A stretch of 64,000 nt of DNA from Actinacidiphila acidipaludis (GCF_019890725.1 NZ_JAINZZ010000023.1:47089-111088); one strand, 5' to 3'; shown: positions 7,578 to 16,258, counted from the first letter of the stretch. Notes: generated from the sequence alone by a model not told the origin. Made by a program: numbers and translations.

Positions 7578-7735
7578 TCGCCTACCGGGTTAGCTGACGG
7601 GTTCGGAGCAGGAAGGTCTCCTACGGACAGGCTCGCGACTGTCCGATTCACCCCAGGTTCTCGGGTCCCCGGTTCCCGCGGACGGGATTCGGCAAGCGCA
7701 CGGTGCCGCCTCTTGCGGCGGTGGTGACGACCGCG
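7578..7735 (-). promoter_or_regulatory. c-di-AMP (ydaO/yuaA) riboswitch
   Basis: On the minus strand, the leader between the promoter and the M23 gene carries the conserved elements of this riboswitch class in order: GCCGAATCCCGTC, GGAACCGGGGACCC, GGGGTGAATCGG, and near the 3' end CCGTCAGCTAACCCGGTAGG. Actinobacterial members usually sit upstream of cell-wall hydrolases, as here. High c-di-AMP is known to turn most members of this class off. Boundaries are approximate. Confidence 0.92.
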
Positions 7736-7747
7736 CTGCGTTATCGA

Positions 7748-7776
7748 ACGTTAATAGAGCCGGAGGCGAAATCCAA
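7748..7776 (-). promoter_or_regulatory. Candidate promoter for the riboswitch-M23 transcript
   Basis: On the minus strand TTGGAT (7776-7771), a 17-bp spacer and TAACGT (7753-7748) would start transcription near 7741, just upstream of the riboswitch. The hexamers are weak matches, so this rests mainly on position. Confidence 0.35.
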
Positions 7777-8150
7777 GCTGAATCGGGGAGTTGGCCACGG
7801 AACCAATCGGGCACGAGTGATGCAGAGAGGCTAAAGCGGTCACCCGGTGCGGTCCGGCAACGATATGAACGTGTGTCAGTTGTTATCAACGGCAGCCCTC
7901 CGTGACTACATTCGGTGAACGAGCGGACGCGGTCCGGCGCAGACCGGGACCCGGCGCGCGCGAGCCCCGGCCGCCGGCACCCGGCCGCCGGGCGGAGCGA
8001 GCGCCAGCGGTCTGGACCTGTGCCATTACGCGAACCGCTTGGCAGGCCGCGGCGACCGGCCCCACGATGGGCTGGCTCGACGTTCTTGTCATGCACTCGC
8101 CCTTGCACGTCCGCCGACCCCACCGCACCGCGACGCCTCAGGGAGCCCCC

Positions 8151-8807
8151 ATGGCACGTCCCAGCCGTCCCCCCACCTCCCCCGACGGGACCGCGGCCGA
8201 TCCCTCGGCCGCTCCCAGCCGCCGCTCGCTGTTACGCGGTGGCCTCGCCGTGGGCGCCGCGGCCACCGCGGGCCTGGCCGGCGAGTTGTGGACCGGCCGC
8301 GGCCGCGCGTCCGCCGCGACCGTCGACTACCCGGGCGCCACCTGGGCACCGGCCAGCACCGCCAACTACACGGCCTCCAACCGGCCGACGTCGTACCCGG
8401 TCAACCTGGTCGTCATCCACGTGACGCAGGAGACGTTCAGCGACACCATCAAGCTCTTCCAGGACCCGGCGCACGCGGCCGCCGCGCACTACGTCGTCCG
8501 GTCCGCCGACGGCGCGATCGACCAGTGCGTCCGCGAGCACGACATCGCCTGGCACGCCGGCAACTGGGACTACAACACCCGCAGCATCGGGATCGAGCAC
8601 GAGGGGTGGGTCGACCAGCCGTCGTACTTCACGACCGCGATGTACCACGCGTCGGCCGCGCTGACCGCGGAGATCTGCGACAAGTACGGGATCCCCAAGG
8701 ACCGCAACCACATCATCGGGCACTACCAGGTGCCCGGCACCGACCACACCGACCCGGGCCCCAACTGGGACTGGGTGCGCTACATGCGCCTGGTCAACGG
8801 CGTCTGA
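8151..8807 (+). CDS. Tat-exported N-acetylmuramoyl-L-alanine amidase (Amidase_2)
   Basis: 218 aa. ATG at 8151 follows GGGAG at 5 nt. A twin-arginine signal (SRRSLLRGG at 23-31, then a hydrophobic run to ~57) directs folded export. The mature enzyme shows the Amidase_2/T7-lysozyme-like pattern: VVIHVTQE, the AAHYVV strand, SIGIEHEGW, and HYQVPGTDHTDPG carrying the second and third zinc ligands. It should hydrolyse the amide between muramic acid and the stem peptide. Leu28 in the Tat signal is encoded by TTA (8232-8234), which makes translation a candidate for bldA control. A 5' leader of over 200 bp precedes it with no recognised element. Confidence 0.9.
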   Translation: MARPSRPPTSPDGTAADPSAAPSRRSLLRGGLAVGAAATAGLAGELWTGRGRASAATVDYPGATWAPASTANYTASNRPTSYPVNLVVIHVTQETFSDTIKLFQDPAHAAAAHYVVRSADGAIDQCVREHDIAWHAGNWDYNTRSIGIEHEGWVDQPSYFTTAMYHASAALTAEICDKYGIPKDRNHIIGHYQVPGTDHTDPGPNWDWVRYMRLVNGV

Positions 8808-8871
8808 CGGCACGACGCCACGGCGGCCCGCGCGGCCGCACGTCGCGCCGGCGGCCTGTCCCCGACCCGGG

Positions 8872-9456
8872 TCAGGCCGCCGGCAGCGGGAACATCTCGC
8901 TGAGGCGGGGCAGGCGGCGCGCCGCCTCCGGCTCGTCCAGCGCACTCCACCGGGGGCCGTGCAGAGTGGCCGTCCCGCCGGCCGCGCCGGAGATCCGCTT
9001 CGCCCGGACCGCCGCGTCCAGGGCGTCGGCCGGGAGCGCGGCCACCCTCTCGTACGCCTCGGGGGCGAGCCGGTCCAGCGACTCCCAGGCCGGGCGGTCG
9101 TCACGCCACGTCTCGCGGGGGAGGCCGGACAGCCGCAGCACCTCGGGGACGTAGGCGAGGGAATCGGGGTCGCGGACCGCCGCCTCGAAGACCGGGCGGC
9201 CCAGGCCCACCAGCCAGTGCCGGAACCAGCAGAAGGTGTCGTCGGAGCACCAGCCGCCGAAGACCCGGTCGGCGGCGGCCCACAGGCTCCACGTCCGGGA
9301 CTCCGCCATGCGCTGCTCCAGCCCCGCCTGGAAGCCGATGATGCCGTCGAGCGACTGACGCGTGAGGGCGGCCCGCAGCCACGCGTCCCGTTGGTCGCCG
9401 GTGAGGCCCTGCCGCCGGCAGCCCGCGATGAGAGTCCAGAGGGGGTCTGTCTCCAT
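8872..9456 (-). CDS. DUF4240-like protein
   Basis: 194 aa from the ATG at 9456. It is Trp/Arg-rich and cytoplasmic, without membrane segments: WTLIAGCRR, WSLWAAADRVFGGWCSDDTF and FRHWLVGLGRPVFEAAVRDP. This is the recognisable pattern of DUF4240 proteins, whose function is unknown. No ribosome binding site is visible; CATAGT six bases before the ATG could be a -10 of a leaderless transcript. It is convergent with the amidase gene. Confidence 0.72.
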   Translation of the reverse strand: METDPLWTLIAGCRRQGLTGDQRDAWLRAALTRQSLDGIIGFQAGLEQRMAESRTWSLWAAADRVFGGWCSDDTFCWFRHWLVGLGRPVFEAAVRDPDSLAYVPEVLRLSGLPRETWRDDRPAWESLDRLAPEAYERVAALPADALDAAVRAKRISGAAGGTATLHGPRWSALDEPEAARRLPRLSEMFPLPAA

Positions 9457-9539
9457 GCGGTGACTATGCCAGCGGACTGTCACTGGGCGCAGGGGCAATT
9501 TCACCTGATGGACGGTCAGCGGCCTCCGGCCCGGTAGCG

Positions 9540-10010
9540 GGGTACGGCTTCCGGGGTCCCCCGGGCCCCGTTCCCGTCCTCCGCCCGTGGCCGGTTCCTC
9601 GCGCCCCTTCCGGGGCCCGTCCTGCCCCGCTGGGGTGGGTTCCCGGCCTCCGCCCAGTGGGTGGTTGCTCGCGCAGTTCCCCGCGCCCCTTTCGGGGCTC
9701 GTCCTGCCCCCGGGGGTGCGTTGCCGACTGCCACCTCGTCGTGGCTTGTCGCGCAGTTCCCCGCGCCCCTTTCGGGGCTCGTCCTGCCCCCGGGGGTGCG
9801 TTGCCGACTGCCGGTCCGCTGTGGCTTGTCGCGCTGGGGGCACCCCGGAGGCCGAAGGGGCGCGGGGAACGGCGCGACAAGCCAACGCGGCGGCGCACAC
9901 GGCAGCAGCGGACCGGGGGCACCCCGGAGGCCGAGGGGGCGCGGGGAACTGCGCGACAAGCCAGCCACCGGGCGGAGGACGGGACACACAGCTGAGGGGC
10001 AGGACGGGGA
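9540..10010. repeat. Dispersed intergenic repeat cluster, direct and inverted copies
   Basis: Two identical 64-bp direct repeats lie at 9669-9732 and 9749-9812, with a diverged copy near 9595-9660. Inverted copies of the core (GCGCGGGGAACTGCGCGACA) lie near 9858-9885 and 9928-9955. The copies can pair into long stem-loops. Related sequence occurs at 19.5 and 22.2 kb. No convincing coding frame is present in the gap from 9457 to 10130. Confidence 0.8.
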
Positions 10011-10130
10011 CCGGCCGGCGCGGGTGGACGGTACGGGCGGGACCGGGACCGTGATGTGCGGGCCGGGCGCACTCCGTACCCCCCACAGCGGGAGCGTGTT
10101 AGCTTCGGCAGCCCACAACCGGAGGTGCGG

Positions 10131-11330
10131 ATGGGGACGGCGGTGCTGGGCGCGGTGCTGCGGGACATGGTGGGCGACGACGCGGTCGTGGACGAGGTGA
10201 TCGCCGCGGCCCGCACCTCCCCCGAGGTCGCCCGGCTCCCCGTCGCCGAGAACCGCCGGCACGTCGCGGTGCTGCTCGCCTCGGGCCTGGCCTCGTTCGA
10301 ACGGCCCGGGACGGACCCGCCCGACCACGACCCCGTCGCCGCCCTGCTCGGTGCGGACCGGGCCGAGCAGGGCGTCCCGCTGACCGCCCTGCTGAGCGGA
10401 GTTCAGGCGGGACGGCGGCGGGCCCTGGAGATCGGGGTGGACCGCGGCCGCGCGGCCGGGGTGCCCGACGCCGTGCTGCTCGACGCCCTGCTGCACTTCG
10501 ACCGGCACGCGGGCGCGATGGAGCGGCACGTCATCAGCGGTTACCACACCGCGCAGCTCGAACTCGCCCGCACCGCACGGGACGCGCGCACCCAGGTGCT
10601 GCGACGACTGCTGCACGACGGGGCGGAGGCGTTGCCGTCCGACGAGATCGCGCAGGCGGGTCTGGACGCGTCCGCCCGTCACCACTGCGTGCTGTCCGAG
10701 GTGACCGATCCGGTGCGGGCGCGTGCCCTGGAACGTGAACTGGCGGTGCCCGGAGCCCTGTTCGGCCTGGTCGACGGCCGGTTCGCGGGATTGACGCCCC
10801 GGCCGCCCGCCCGACCGTCAGCCGGCCAAGGGCCCCTGGTGCTGGTCTCTCCCGCCGTGCCGCTCGACGGCGTCCCCGCCGCCCATCGGCTGTGCGCGGC
10901 GGCGCTGGCCACCGCGTCGGCCCACGGCCTGAGCGGCACGCGGCGGCTCACCGGCCTCGCCGCGGAGACGGCACTCGCCGCACAGCCGGCCCTCGCGGCC
11001 CTGCTGGCCGGGGAGTTGCTGGGCGCCCTGGACCCGTCGGACGACTTCCACCGCGATCTGGCCCGCACCGCCCTGACCTACCTCGACCTCGGCCACCGGC
11101 TGGACCTGGCCGCGGCGGCCCTGCACGTGCATCCCAACACCGTGCGGTACCGGCTGACCCGTCTCGCAGGCCTGACCGGGATCCCCGACGCCCTGGACGA
11201 CCCGCGCGTCCTGCCCACCCTGCGCTGGTGGTGGGCCCTGCGCACCTGGCTGGACGCGTCGCGGTCGAACGGCACGGTCAGCCGAGCGACTCAGCGGCCT
11301 GCTGGTAGTCGGCGGCCTGGGACGGAGTGA
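10131..11330 (+). CDS. PucR/CdaR-type transcriptional regulator
   Basis: 399 aa; GGAGG ends 5 nt before the ATG at 10131. The C-terminal ~60 residues are the PucR C-terminal HTH (LDLAAAALHVHPNTVRYRLTRL is its core), preceded by a GGDEF-like or CdaR central region and an alpha-helical N-terminal domain. Family members sense small metabolites and activate catabolic or stress genes; no obvious target is next to it. TAGCTT at 10100-10105 is a possible -10. The 3' end overlaps the convergent lipoprotein gene by 53 bp, so the last ~17 residues are shared antisense. Confidence 0.85.
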   Translation: MGTAVLGAVLRDMVGDDAVVDEVIAAARTSPEVARLPVAENRRHVAVLLASGLASFERPGTDPPDHDPVAALLGADRAEQGVPLTALLSGVQAGRRRALEIGVDRGRAAGVPDAVLLDALLHFDRHAGAMERHVISGYHTAQLELARTARDARTQVLRRLLHDGAEALPSDEIAQAGLDASARHHCVLSEVTDPVRARALERELAVPGALFGLVDGRFAGLTPRPPARPSAGQGPLVLVSPAVPLDGVPAAHRLCAAALATASAHGLSGTRRLTGLAAETALAAQPALAALLAGELLGALDPSDDFHRDLARTALTYLDLGHRLDLAAAALHVHPNTVRYRLTRLAGLTGIPDALDDPRVLPTLRWWWALRTWLDASRSNGTVSRATQRPAGSRRPGTE

Positions 11331-11817
11331 GGATGCGGGAGACCCGGATCAGCGAGGCTCCGACGTAGTAGTGGTACTCGCTGGCCGCCAGCCCCTGGAG
11401 CGTGGCGGCCAGGTGCTGGGCGCGGGCGCGGGCCTGGCCGACGGTGGCATAGGTCTCGATCACACCGCCGAGATCCACCGGGCTCGCCCCGGTCCCGGTC
11501 ACCTCTCCGGGCTGGATACGGGAGTCCGTGAAGGCGGCCTTCGACTGGTATCCGCCCGCTTTGCCGAGCAGGTGGTCGGGATCCGTTGCGGAGGTGTAGA
11601 CCACACTGGTGGCCATCGCGGAAATGCCCTGCTCCAGGTAGGCGGCGACCTGTTCCGCGCTGCCGAGCCCGACCGGAGCCTTGTGGTCGGCGGCAGACTG
11701 CGTGCCGGCGGGTTGCGTGCCGGCCGCGGCGGTGTCCGCCGCGCAGCCGGCGAGCAGGGGCCCGGCGGCCAGCAGGACAAGGCAGACAGCGGTGACAGAT
11801 GCGGTACGGATGCGCAT
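11278..11817 (-). CDS. Secreted lipoprotein of unknown function
   Basis: 179 aa from the ATG at 11817, which follows a GGGGGG tract. The signal peptide ends in a lipobox LLAGC with Cys25 as the acylated residue. The mature part begins with an Ala/Thr/Gln-rich linker and then a small domain (EQVAAYLEQGISAMATSVVYT, VGQARARAQHLAATLQ, EYHYYVGASLIRVS). No catalytic motif was recognised. It is convergent with, and overlaps, the PucR gene. Confidence 0.75.
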   Translation of the reverse strand: MRIRTASVTAVCLVLLAAGPLLAGCAADTAAAGTQPAGTQSAADHKAPVGLGSAEQVAAYLEQGISAMATSVVYTSATDPDHLLGKAGGYQSKAAFTDSRIQPGEVTGTGASPVDLGGVIETYATVGQARARAQHLAATLQGLAASEYHYYVGASLIRVSRILTPSQAADYQQAAESLG

Positions 11818-12527
11818 GATCCCCCCGGAAGGGCCAGTGAAGGGACACACCGTAACGCCCTGCCCTATGCCTGGGAGGCACTTTGCCGAAGAAGAAGGAA
11901 CGCGCTCTCACCGAGCGCCGGCAGGGGTCGTCGGGCCCGGAGCCCCGGCCCGGGGACCGGCCGGCCGCGCGCGTACCCTGGGTAACGGCCGCACCCCCGA
12001 CGAAGGCGCGGCATTCCGGGTCCGGGAAACCGTTCCGGAAGGGCGGGGGAAGCTTCGATGACGGTTTCGGGAGTCCCCGGAATGGGCAGAAGTCAGCGTG
12101 TTCACCAAGAATAACCGTACGGGCACCAAGCGTGACCGACGAAGAGGCATCAAGCGCCTCACGGAACACTCCACGCCCTCATTCCCCTGAGGTGGAACGG
12201 AGTTCGCGACCAAAACAGGGCAAGCCGCCTCCGGGCTCTCGGAACAGCGGGCGCCGCTGCAGGTTCCTGACATCCTCGGTCGCTTCATTTTGCGCGCCTA
12301 ATAACAGAGGTGTATACCGCGGAACTTGATCATCCGGGTTTCGTATTCTGTTGTTGACACCCTTCACTCCGCTGCTTAATCTCAGCCATGACCCGGCAAG
12401 ATGACTGCCGGTCGGGGGCCTGAGGAGAACCACGGGGCTGGTCACCCTGTGGTTGCGAAGTCAACTAGATCATGCATGTGCCCCCGGCAATACGCCGCTG
12501 AACAGTCGGATTACCACGGGGGACAAC
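11818..12527. other. Gene-free gap, AT-richer to the right, with a sigma70-like promoter
   Basis: No open frame here has streptomycete codon bias. The part from about 12060 is less GC-rich than its surroundings. TTGACA (12354-12359) and TAATCT (12377-12382) at a 17-bp spacing form a good plus-strand promoter, giving a ~140-nt leader to the regulator at 12528. Confidence 0.6.
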
Positions 12528-13379
12528 GTGGCCAGTGCAAAGCAATTCGCTCAGCTGCCTTTACCACAGACCAGACATAGCCCCTCAATGGCTCTGTCAC
12601 GGGAAAACGAGGGACAAAACTCCGCAGACGGTGTGGTGCGCACCCTGCTCGAGGCCAGGGCGCTGATCGACTCGACGATGTCGGCCCACCGCCACGGCGC
12701 GGGCCACGCACCGCTCGCCACGACCGGCACGGAGGCCGGCACCGAGGGCGAGTCCGTCGCGCGGCTCATCGGCGGCGCGGCCCGGCGGGTCACCGCGGTG
12801 CTCTCCGGAGATCCGGGCCAGTCGGAGGCGGTGGCCACCGGGATCGCCCGGCTCACCGCCGGTCAGCGACGTGCCGACCGCGGCGTCCACCCGGTGGCGA
12901 TCCGCCTCCTCGCCGCCCCGCAGGCGCTGGAAACCTCCCTGGTGAGGACGGTCGCGCCGAAGACCCCGCACTGCCAGGTGCGCACGGTCGACAACGAGCT
13001 CGACCAGATCCTGATGGTGGACGGCCGGACCCTGCTCGTACGGTCCGACGGCCCGCCCGGCCACGAGCCGCTGGTGACCGCGATCGAGGAGCCGGGGGCC
13101 TGCCGGGCCATCGAGCTGCTGCTGATCGGCGCCTGGCGGGCGGGCAGTCCGCTGGCCGAGCAGAGCAGGCCGGGGGCCCGCCTGGGCACCCAGATCCGCA
13201 CCAGCGTGCTGGAGAGCCTCTACGCCGGCCGGCCCGACGCGGTGGCCGCGGACCGGATGGACATCTCCCTGCGCACCTATCGGCGTCACGTCGCCGACGT
13301 CATGCGGGAACTCGGCGCCGAGTCCCGCTTCCAGGCCGGAGTGCGCGCCGTCGAGCTGCGCCTGCTGGCACACGTCTGA
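12528..13379 (+). CDS. LuxR-type HTH regulator with an early TTA codon
   Basis: 283 aa from the GTG at 12528, preceded by ACGGGGGA. The N-terminal third has TLLEARALIDSTMSAHR, shared with the downstream gene (LLKVRALIDSTVARRR). The middle holds TrmB-like elements (VAIRLLAAPQALETSLVRTV, ILMVDGRTLLVRSDG). The C-terminal HTH is AADRMDISLRTYRRHVADVM, then LGAESRFQAGVRAVELRL. Codon 12 is TTA (12561-12563), the rare codon needing the bldA tRNA, so translation may be developmentally gated; an ATG at 12591 would avoid it but lacks a ribosome site. A tandem paralogue of the next gene. Confidence 0.72.
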   Translation: MASAKQFAQLPLPQTRHSPSMALSRENEGQNSADGVVRTLLEARALIDSTMSAHRHGAGHAPLATTGTEAGTEGESVARLIGGAARRVTAVLSGDPGQSEAVATGIARLTAGQRRADRGVHPVAIRLLAAPQALETSLVRTVAPKTPHCQVRTVDNELDQILMVDGRTLLVRSDGPPGHEPLVTAIEEPGACRAIELLLIGAWRAGSPLAEQSRPGARLGTQIRTSVLESLYAGRPDAVAADRMDISLRTYRRHVADVMRELGAESRFQAGVRAVELRLLAHV

Positions 13380-13405
13380 TCGCCGATCGTGTCATCGACG
13401 GAAAC

Positions 13406-14275
13406 ATGCGCGGGAGCATGGAAGAAAACACGGTGATATATCGATCGGACGTCCCGCCGGACAAGATGGAGCAGGACCTGCTCAAGGTCCGGGCGCTCAT
13501 CGATTCCACGGTCGCGCGACGCCGCCAGAAACTGGCCGAAAACTCACTCGTCAGGAAACTCGGGCTCGGCAGAAAAGAACTGGTCGCCGAAATAGGGCGC
13601 CAGGTCAACCGGTCCCGGAATTCCGTCGACATTCTGCTGCCGGACGACCTGGAAGTCGCCGGCGCCGCATTGGAGGCAGTGAAGGAACGACTCTCCCCGG
13701 CCGCACCGACGGTGACTGTCCGTGTTCTGTGCGCACCCGGGTGCGTGGACGAGAGCCTGGTCCGCCGCATGGAGGAGGATGAGCGGTTGACCGTGCGTAC
13801 CTCCCGGTCGCAGGGACTGACCGCCAGCATCATCGACGGCAGGACCGCTCTGGTGTGCGCGGATCCCACATTGGACGCCCGCGCCTCGACGCTCCACGCG
13901 CCCTCCGTGATCCGGGCGCTGGAAAAACTCTTCGAGAGCATGTGGCAGGCTTCGGCGCTCGCCGCCGGGCCGATCGATTTCGGGAACCAGGCCCGCTCGG
14001 ACATGGCACGCGAGGTCCTGCGATGCCTGCGCCTGGGTCTCACGGACGAAGTCGCCGCACGCGAGTTGTCCATTTCCGTGCGCACCTATCGACGCTACGT
14101 GGCCGACATCATGAAGGCGCTCGCCGCCGACTCCCGGTTCCAGGCCGGCGTGCGGGCCGCGGCACTCGGTCTGCTGCCGCCCGGTGGCAAGGGCGGCGGC
14201 GATCCGGCGTCCCGGTCCTCGGGCGCGGGCACCCACGCGGCCGACACCGGCGAACCGGAACCGCCGCACTGCTGA
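13406..14275 (+). CDS. LuxR-type HTH regulator, tandem paralogue
   Basis: 289 aa from the ATG at 13406; an in-frame ATG at 13418 is possible. Architecture follows the upstream gene: VRALIDSTVARRR near 30, an effector-like middle (TVRVLCAPGCVDESLVRRME, SIIDGRTALVCAD), and a C-terminal HTH with ARELSISVRTYRRYVADIM then LAADSRFQAGVRAAALGL. The last ~25 residues are a Gly/Ser/Pro-rich tail. The 26-bp gap to its paralogue suggests cotranscription. A strong hairpin follows. Regulated genes are unknown. Confidence 0.72.
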   Translation: MRGSMEENTVIYRSDVPPDKMEQDLLKVRALIDSTVARRRQKLAENSLVRKLGLGRKELVAEIGRQVNRSRNSVDILLPDDLEVAGAALEAVKERLSPAAPTVTVRVLCAPGCVDESLVRRMEEDERLTVRTSRSQGLTASIIDGRTALVCADPTLDARASTLHAPSVIRALEKLFESMWQASALAAGPIDFGNQARSDMAREVLRCLRLGLTDEVAARELSISVRTYRRYVADIMKALAADSRFQAGVRAAALGLLPPGGKGGGDPASRSSGAGTHAADTGEPEPPHC

Positions 14276-14310
14276 ACCTCGGGCGTGGTGCCGGACGGTC
14301 CACGCACAGC

Positions 14311-14337
14311 GCCCCGCCGGGCTCGGCCCGGCGGGGC
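14311..14337 (+). terminator. Strong rho-independent-type hairpin after the regulator pair
   Basis: GCCCCGCCGGGC and GCCCGGCGGGGC form a perfect 12-bp stem with a 3-nt loop, followed by GTTTCC. It lies 36 bp after the stop at 14275. Confidence 0.8.
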
Positions 14338-15028
14338 GTTTCCGTGCTCGTCTCGCGGGCATCGAGACGCACCGGGACGGACGGTTCCGCCCGGGTGTTC
14401 GGGTCAGCGGAGGCGCGGCCGTCGATCTGCGAGCCGCGCCCCCACCCTTCGGACGCCGTGCTCCCGGGCTGGTCGGCACACCGGGCGGCTTCCGGAAATT
14501 CCGCCGGACCGCAGGGGGGGTGAACGCGGTTGGCGGAATTCACCAGCCCGCTGTTCCGCACCGCGGTTGGGCTGTTGAAAACATTTCTATCCCGCGGGTG
14601 AGAGCCGGGGCAACTCCGCGGCAGGATAGTGCCATGGGCGCGCGGCTCACGCGCTCCGGACAACCTCCGACCATTCCCCGGCCGCCGGGAAACGAAACCC
14701 CCCGAGCATCTTTCCGTCCCGCGGCAACCCCTGCGACCTGGCACTTTGGTGCCTGAAGGCCGCCGGGCGAGGGCGGCGGAAGCCCGGTGAGAGGGCAGGG
14801 GAAAACGCCTCGGAGTCGCGCCGGATACCGGCGCCGGCAGAATTCGACTCATTCCGGGGAAGCCGCCGAGGACCGCAGTGCGCCGACGCACCCGCCACAC
14901 GGGAGGTGCCCGGGAAAGGGGGATGCGGCACCGAATCCGGCACCAGAAATCCGGTCCAGCATTCTCCATTCCCCATACCGTTCAGGCCTTTACGGCCGAA
15001 CTCCCGCGGCACGGCGAGGAAAGGGGGA
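14338..15028. other. 690-bp gap between convergent genes, nothing recognised
   Basis: Long for a gap between convergent genes. Several frames are open on both strands but none has the expected third-position G/C pattern. A 40-codon frame at 14634-14756 on the plus strand has mixed codon use and was not called. The composition is slightly less GC-rich around 14520-14640 and 14940-14990. No tRNA, riboswitch or repeat was identified. Confidence 0.4.
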
Positions 15029-16072
15029 TCAGCGCGTCCTGGAGGCCACGAAGCCGCAGAGCGAGGCGAGGGCGTGGCGGGCCGGCCGGTCGGGCAGCAC
15101 GGTCAGGGCGCGACGGGCCCGCCGCAGCCGGTCGTCCCGCATGACGCGGGCCTGGTCCACGGCCGGCGACGCGCACAGCAGCGCCAGCGTCCGGGAGCGG
15201 GCCTCGGGCGTCGCGTCCGGCCCGGCCGCCAGCAGCTCCCGCAGTTCCGCGCCCTGCGGGCGGTCGTCCTCCAGGGCCAGCAGCACCGGCAGACTCTCCA
15301 CACCCACCGCGAGGTCCCGGCCGCGTTCCTTGCCCAGCCGCTCGGACGGCGCGGTGATGTCGAGCAGGTCGTCGCCGATCTGGAACGCGACGCCCAGGTG
15401 CTCGCCGTACTCGGCCAGGCTGTCGGTCTCCGACGGCGTGGCCCCGGCCTGCAACGCCCCCGCGCAGAGCGAGGAGGCGATCAGCGCGGCCGACTTGCCG
15501 GATATCACGGCGAGATAGTGGTCGAGCCGTCGCTGCCGCTCGGAGGGCCCGACAAGTTCCAGCATCTGGCCCTCGACGAGCCGCCGGGACGTCCGTGCCT
15601 GCAACTGCACCATGGCCGGGCCGAGTTCGGCGGCGAGCTGGGCGGCCTTGGACAGCAGCCAGTCCCCGGAGAACGTCGCCACGCCGTTGCCCCAGCGGGC
15701 GTTGACGCTGCTCACCCCGTGCCGCGTCTGCGCCTCGTCCATCACGTCGTCGTGGTGCAGCGAGGCGACGTGCACCAGCTCCGCGACCACGGCGGCGGTG
15801 ACCACGCCGTCCCAGACCTCCGCACGGCGTTCCGCGGGCCCGAACTCCGCGCCCAGCAGCGTCAGCAGCGGGCGCAGCCGCTTGCCCCCGGCCTCGATGA
15901 GGTGCGCCACGACCTCGGCCACGAACGGGTCGGCGGCCTCCAGCGAGCACCCCCGCAGCCGCCCCTCGACCACGTCCATGCCGCGGCGCAGCCGGCGTCG
16001 CATCCCGGGGTCACCGGCGGTCACTTCGGCGATGAGGGAGTGTCGTCTCCATCGTGCGGCAAGCGTGGGCAC
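15029..16072 (-). CDS. Polyprenyl diphosphate synthase (trans-type)
   Basis: 347 aa from the GTG at 16072, with GGAGGAGG just upstream. All family landmarks are present: GGKRLRP, the first Asp-rich motif in HHDDVMD, and the second in IGDDLLD, followed by KERGRDLAVGVESLPVLLAL. The enzyme adds isopentenyl diphosphate units to an allylic diphosphate. Chain length cannot be set reliably from sequence alone; heptaprenyl/octaprenyl-type products for menaquinone or a shorter chain are possible. It stands alone, with GH18 upstream on the same strand behind a terminator. Confidence 0.9.
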   Translation of the reverse strand: MPTLAARWRRHSLIAEVTAGDPGMRRRLRRGMDVVEGRLRGCSLEAADPFVAEVVAHLIEAGGKRLRPLLTLLGAEFGPAERRAEVWDGVVTAAVVAELVHVASLHHDDVMDEAQTRHGVSSVNARWGNGVATFSGDWLLSKAAQLAAELGPAMVQLQARTSRRLVEGQMLELVGPSERQRRLDHYLAVISGKSAALIASSLCAGALQAGATPSETDSLAEYGEHLGVAFQIGDDLLDITAPSERLGKERGRDLAVGVESLPVLLALEDDRPQGAELRELLAAGPDATPEARSRTLALLCASPAVDQARVMRDDRLRRARRALTVLPDRPARHALASLCGFVASRTR

Positions 16073-16216
16073 GCGGCCTCCTCCGGTCACGGCCCGTGCG
16101 ACAGGCCCGTACTGCCGTGATCGTAGGAACGGAACGGCCGTGACCTCGCGGTTCGCCGGGGAACCTGTCCGCAACCGGCCACCGGGGCCTACTGGTTGGC
16201 GCCTGCGGCGGTCCGC

Positions 16217-16258
16217 GCCGGGCCCCGGCGTCCGTTCGACGCGACGCCGGGGCCCGGC
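16217..16258 (-). terminator. 16-bp perfect hairpin terminator after the GH18 gene
   Basis: GCCGGGCCCCGGCGTC at 16217-16232 pairs perfectly with 16243-16258 across a 10-nt loop. It separates the GH18 gene from the polyprenyl synthase start at 16072. Confidence 0.8.

Noticed and set aside
9540..10010. Repeats at 9.5-10 kb as a CRISPR array
   Set aside because: Unit sizes and spacings are irregular, copies are inverted as well as direct, and no cas gene is in the window.
11883..12329. Plus-strand frame starting with a basic MPKKKER-like sequence
   Set aside because: It needs a TTG start without a ribosome site, and GC bias at third positions is lost over most of its length.
14702..14722. GCATCTTTCC resembling the first half of the cluster element
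   Set aside because: One inserted base in the match and no TAATGA-type half at the proper distance.
14634..14756. 40-codon frame in the gap after the regulator pair
   Set aside because: Mixed third-position composition, no ribosome binding site and no recognisable feature.
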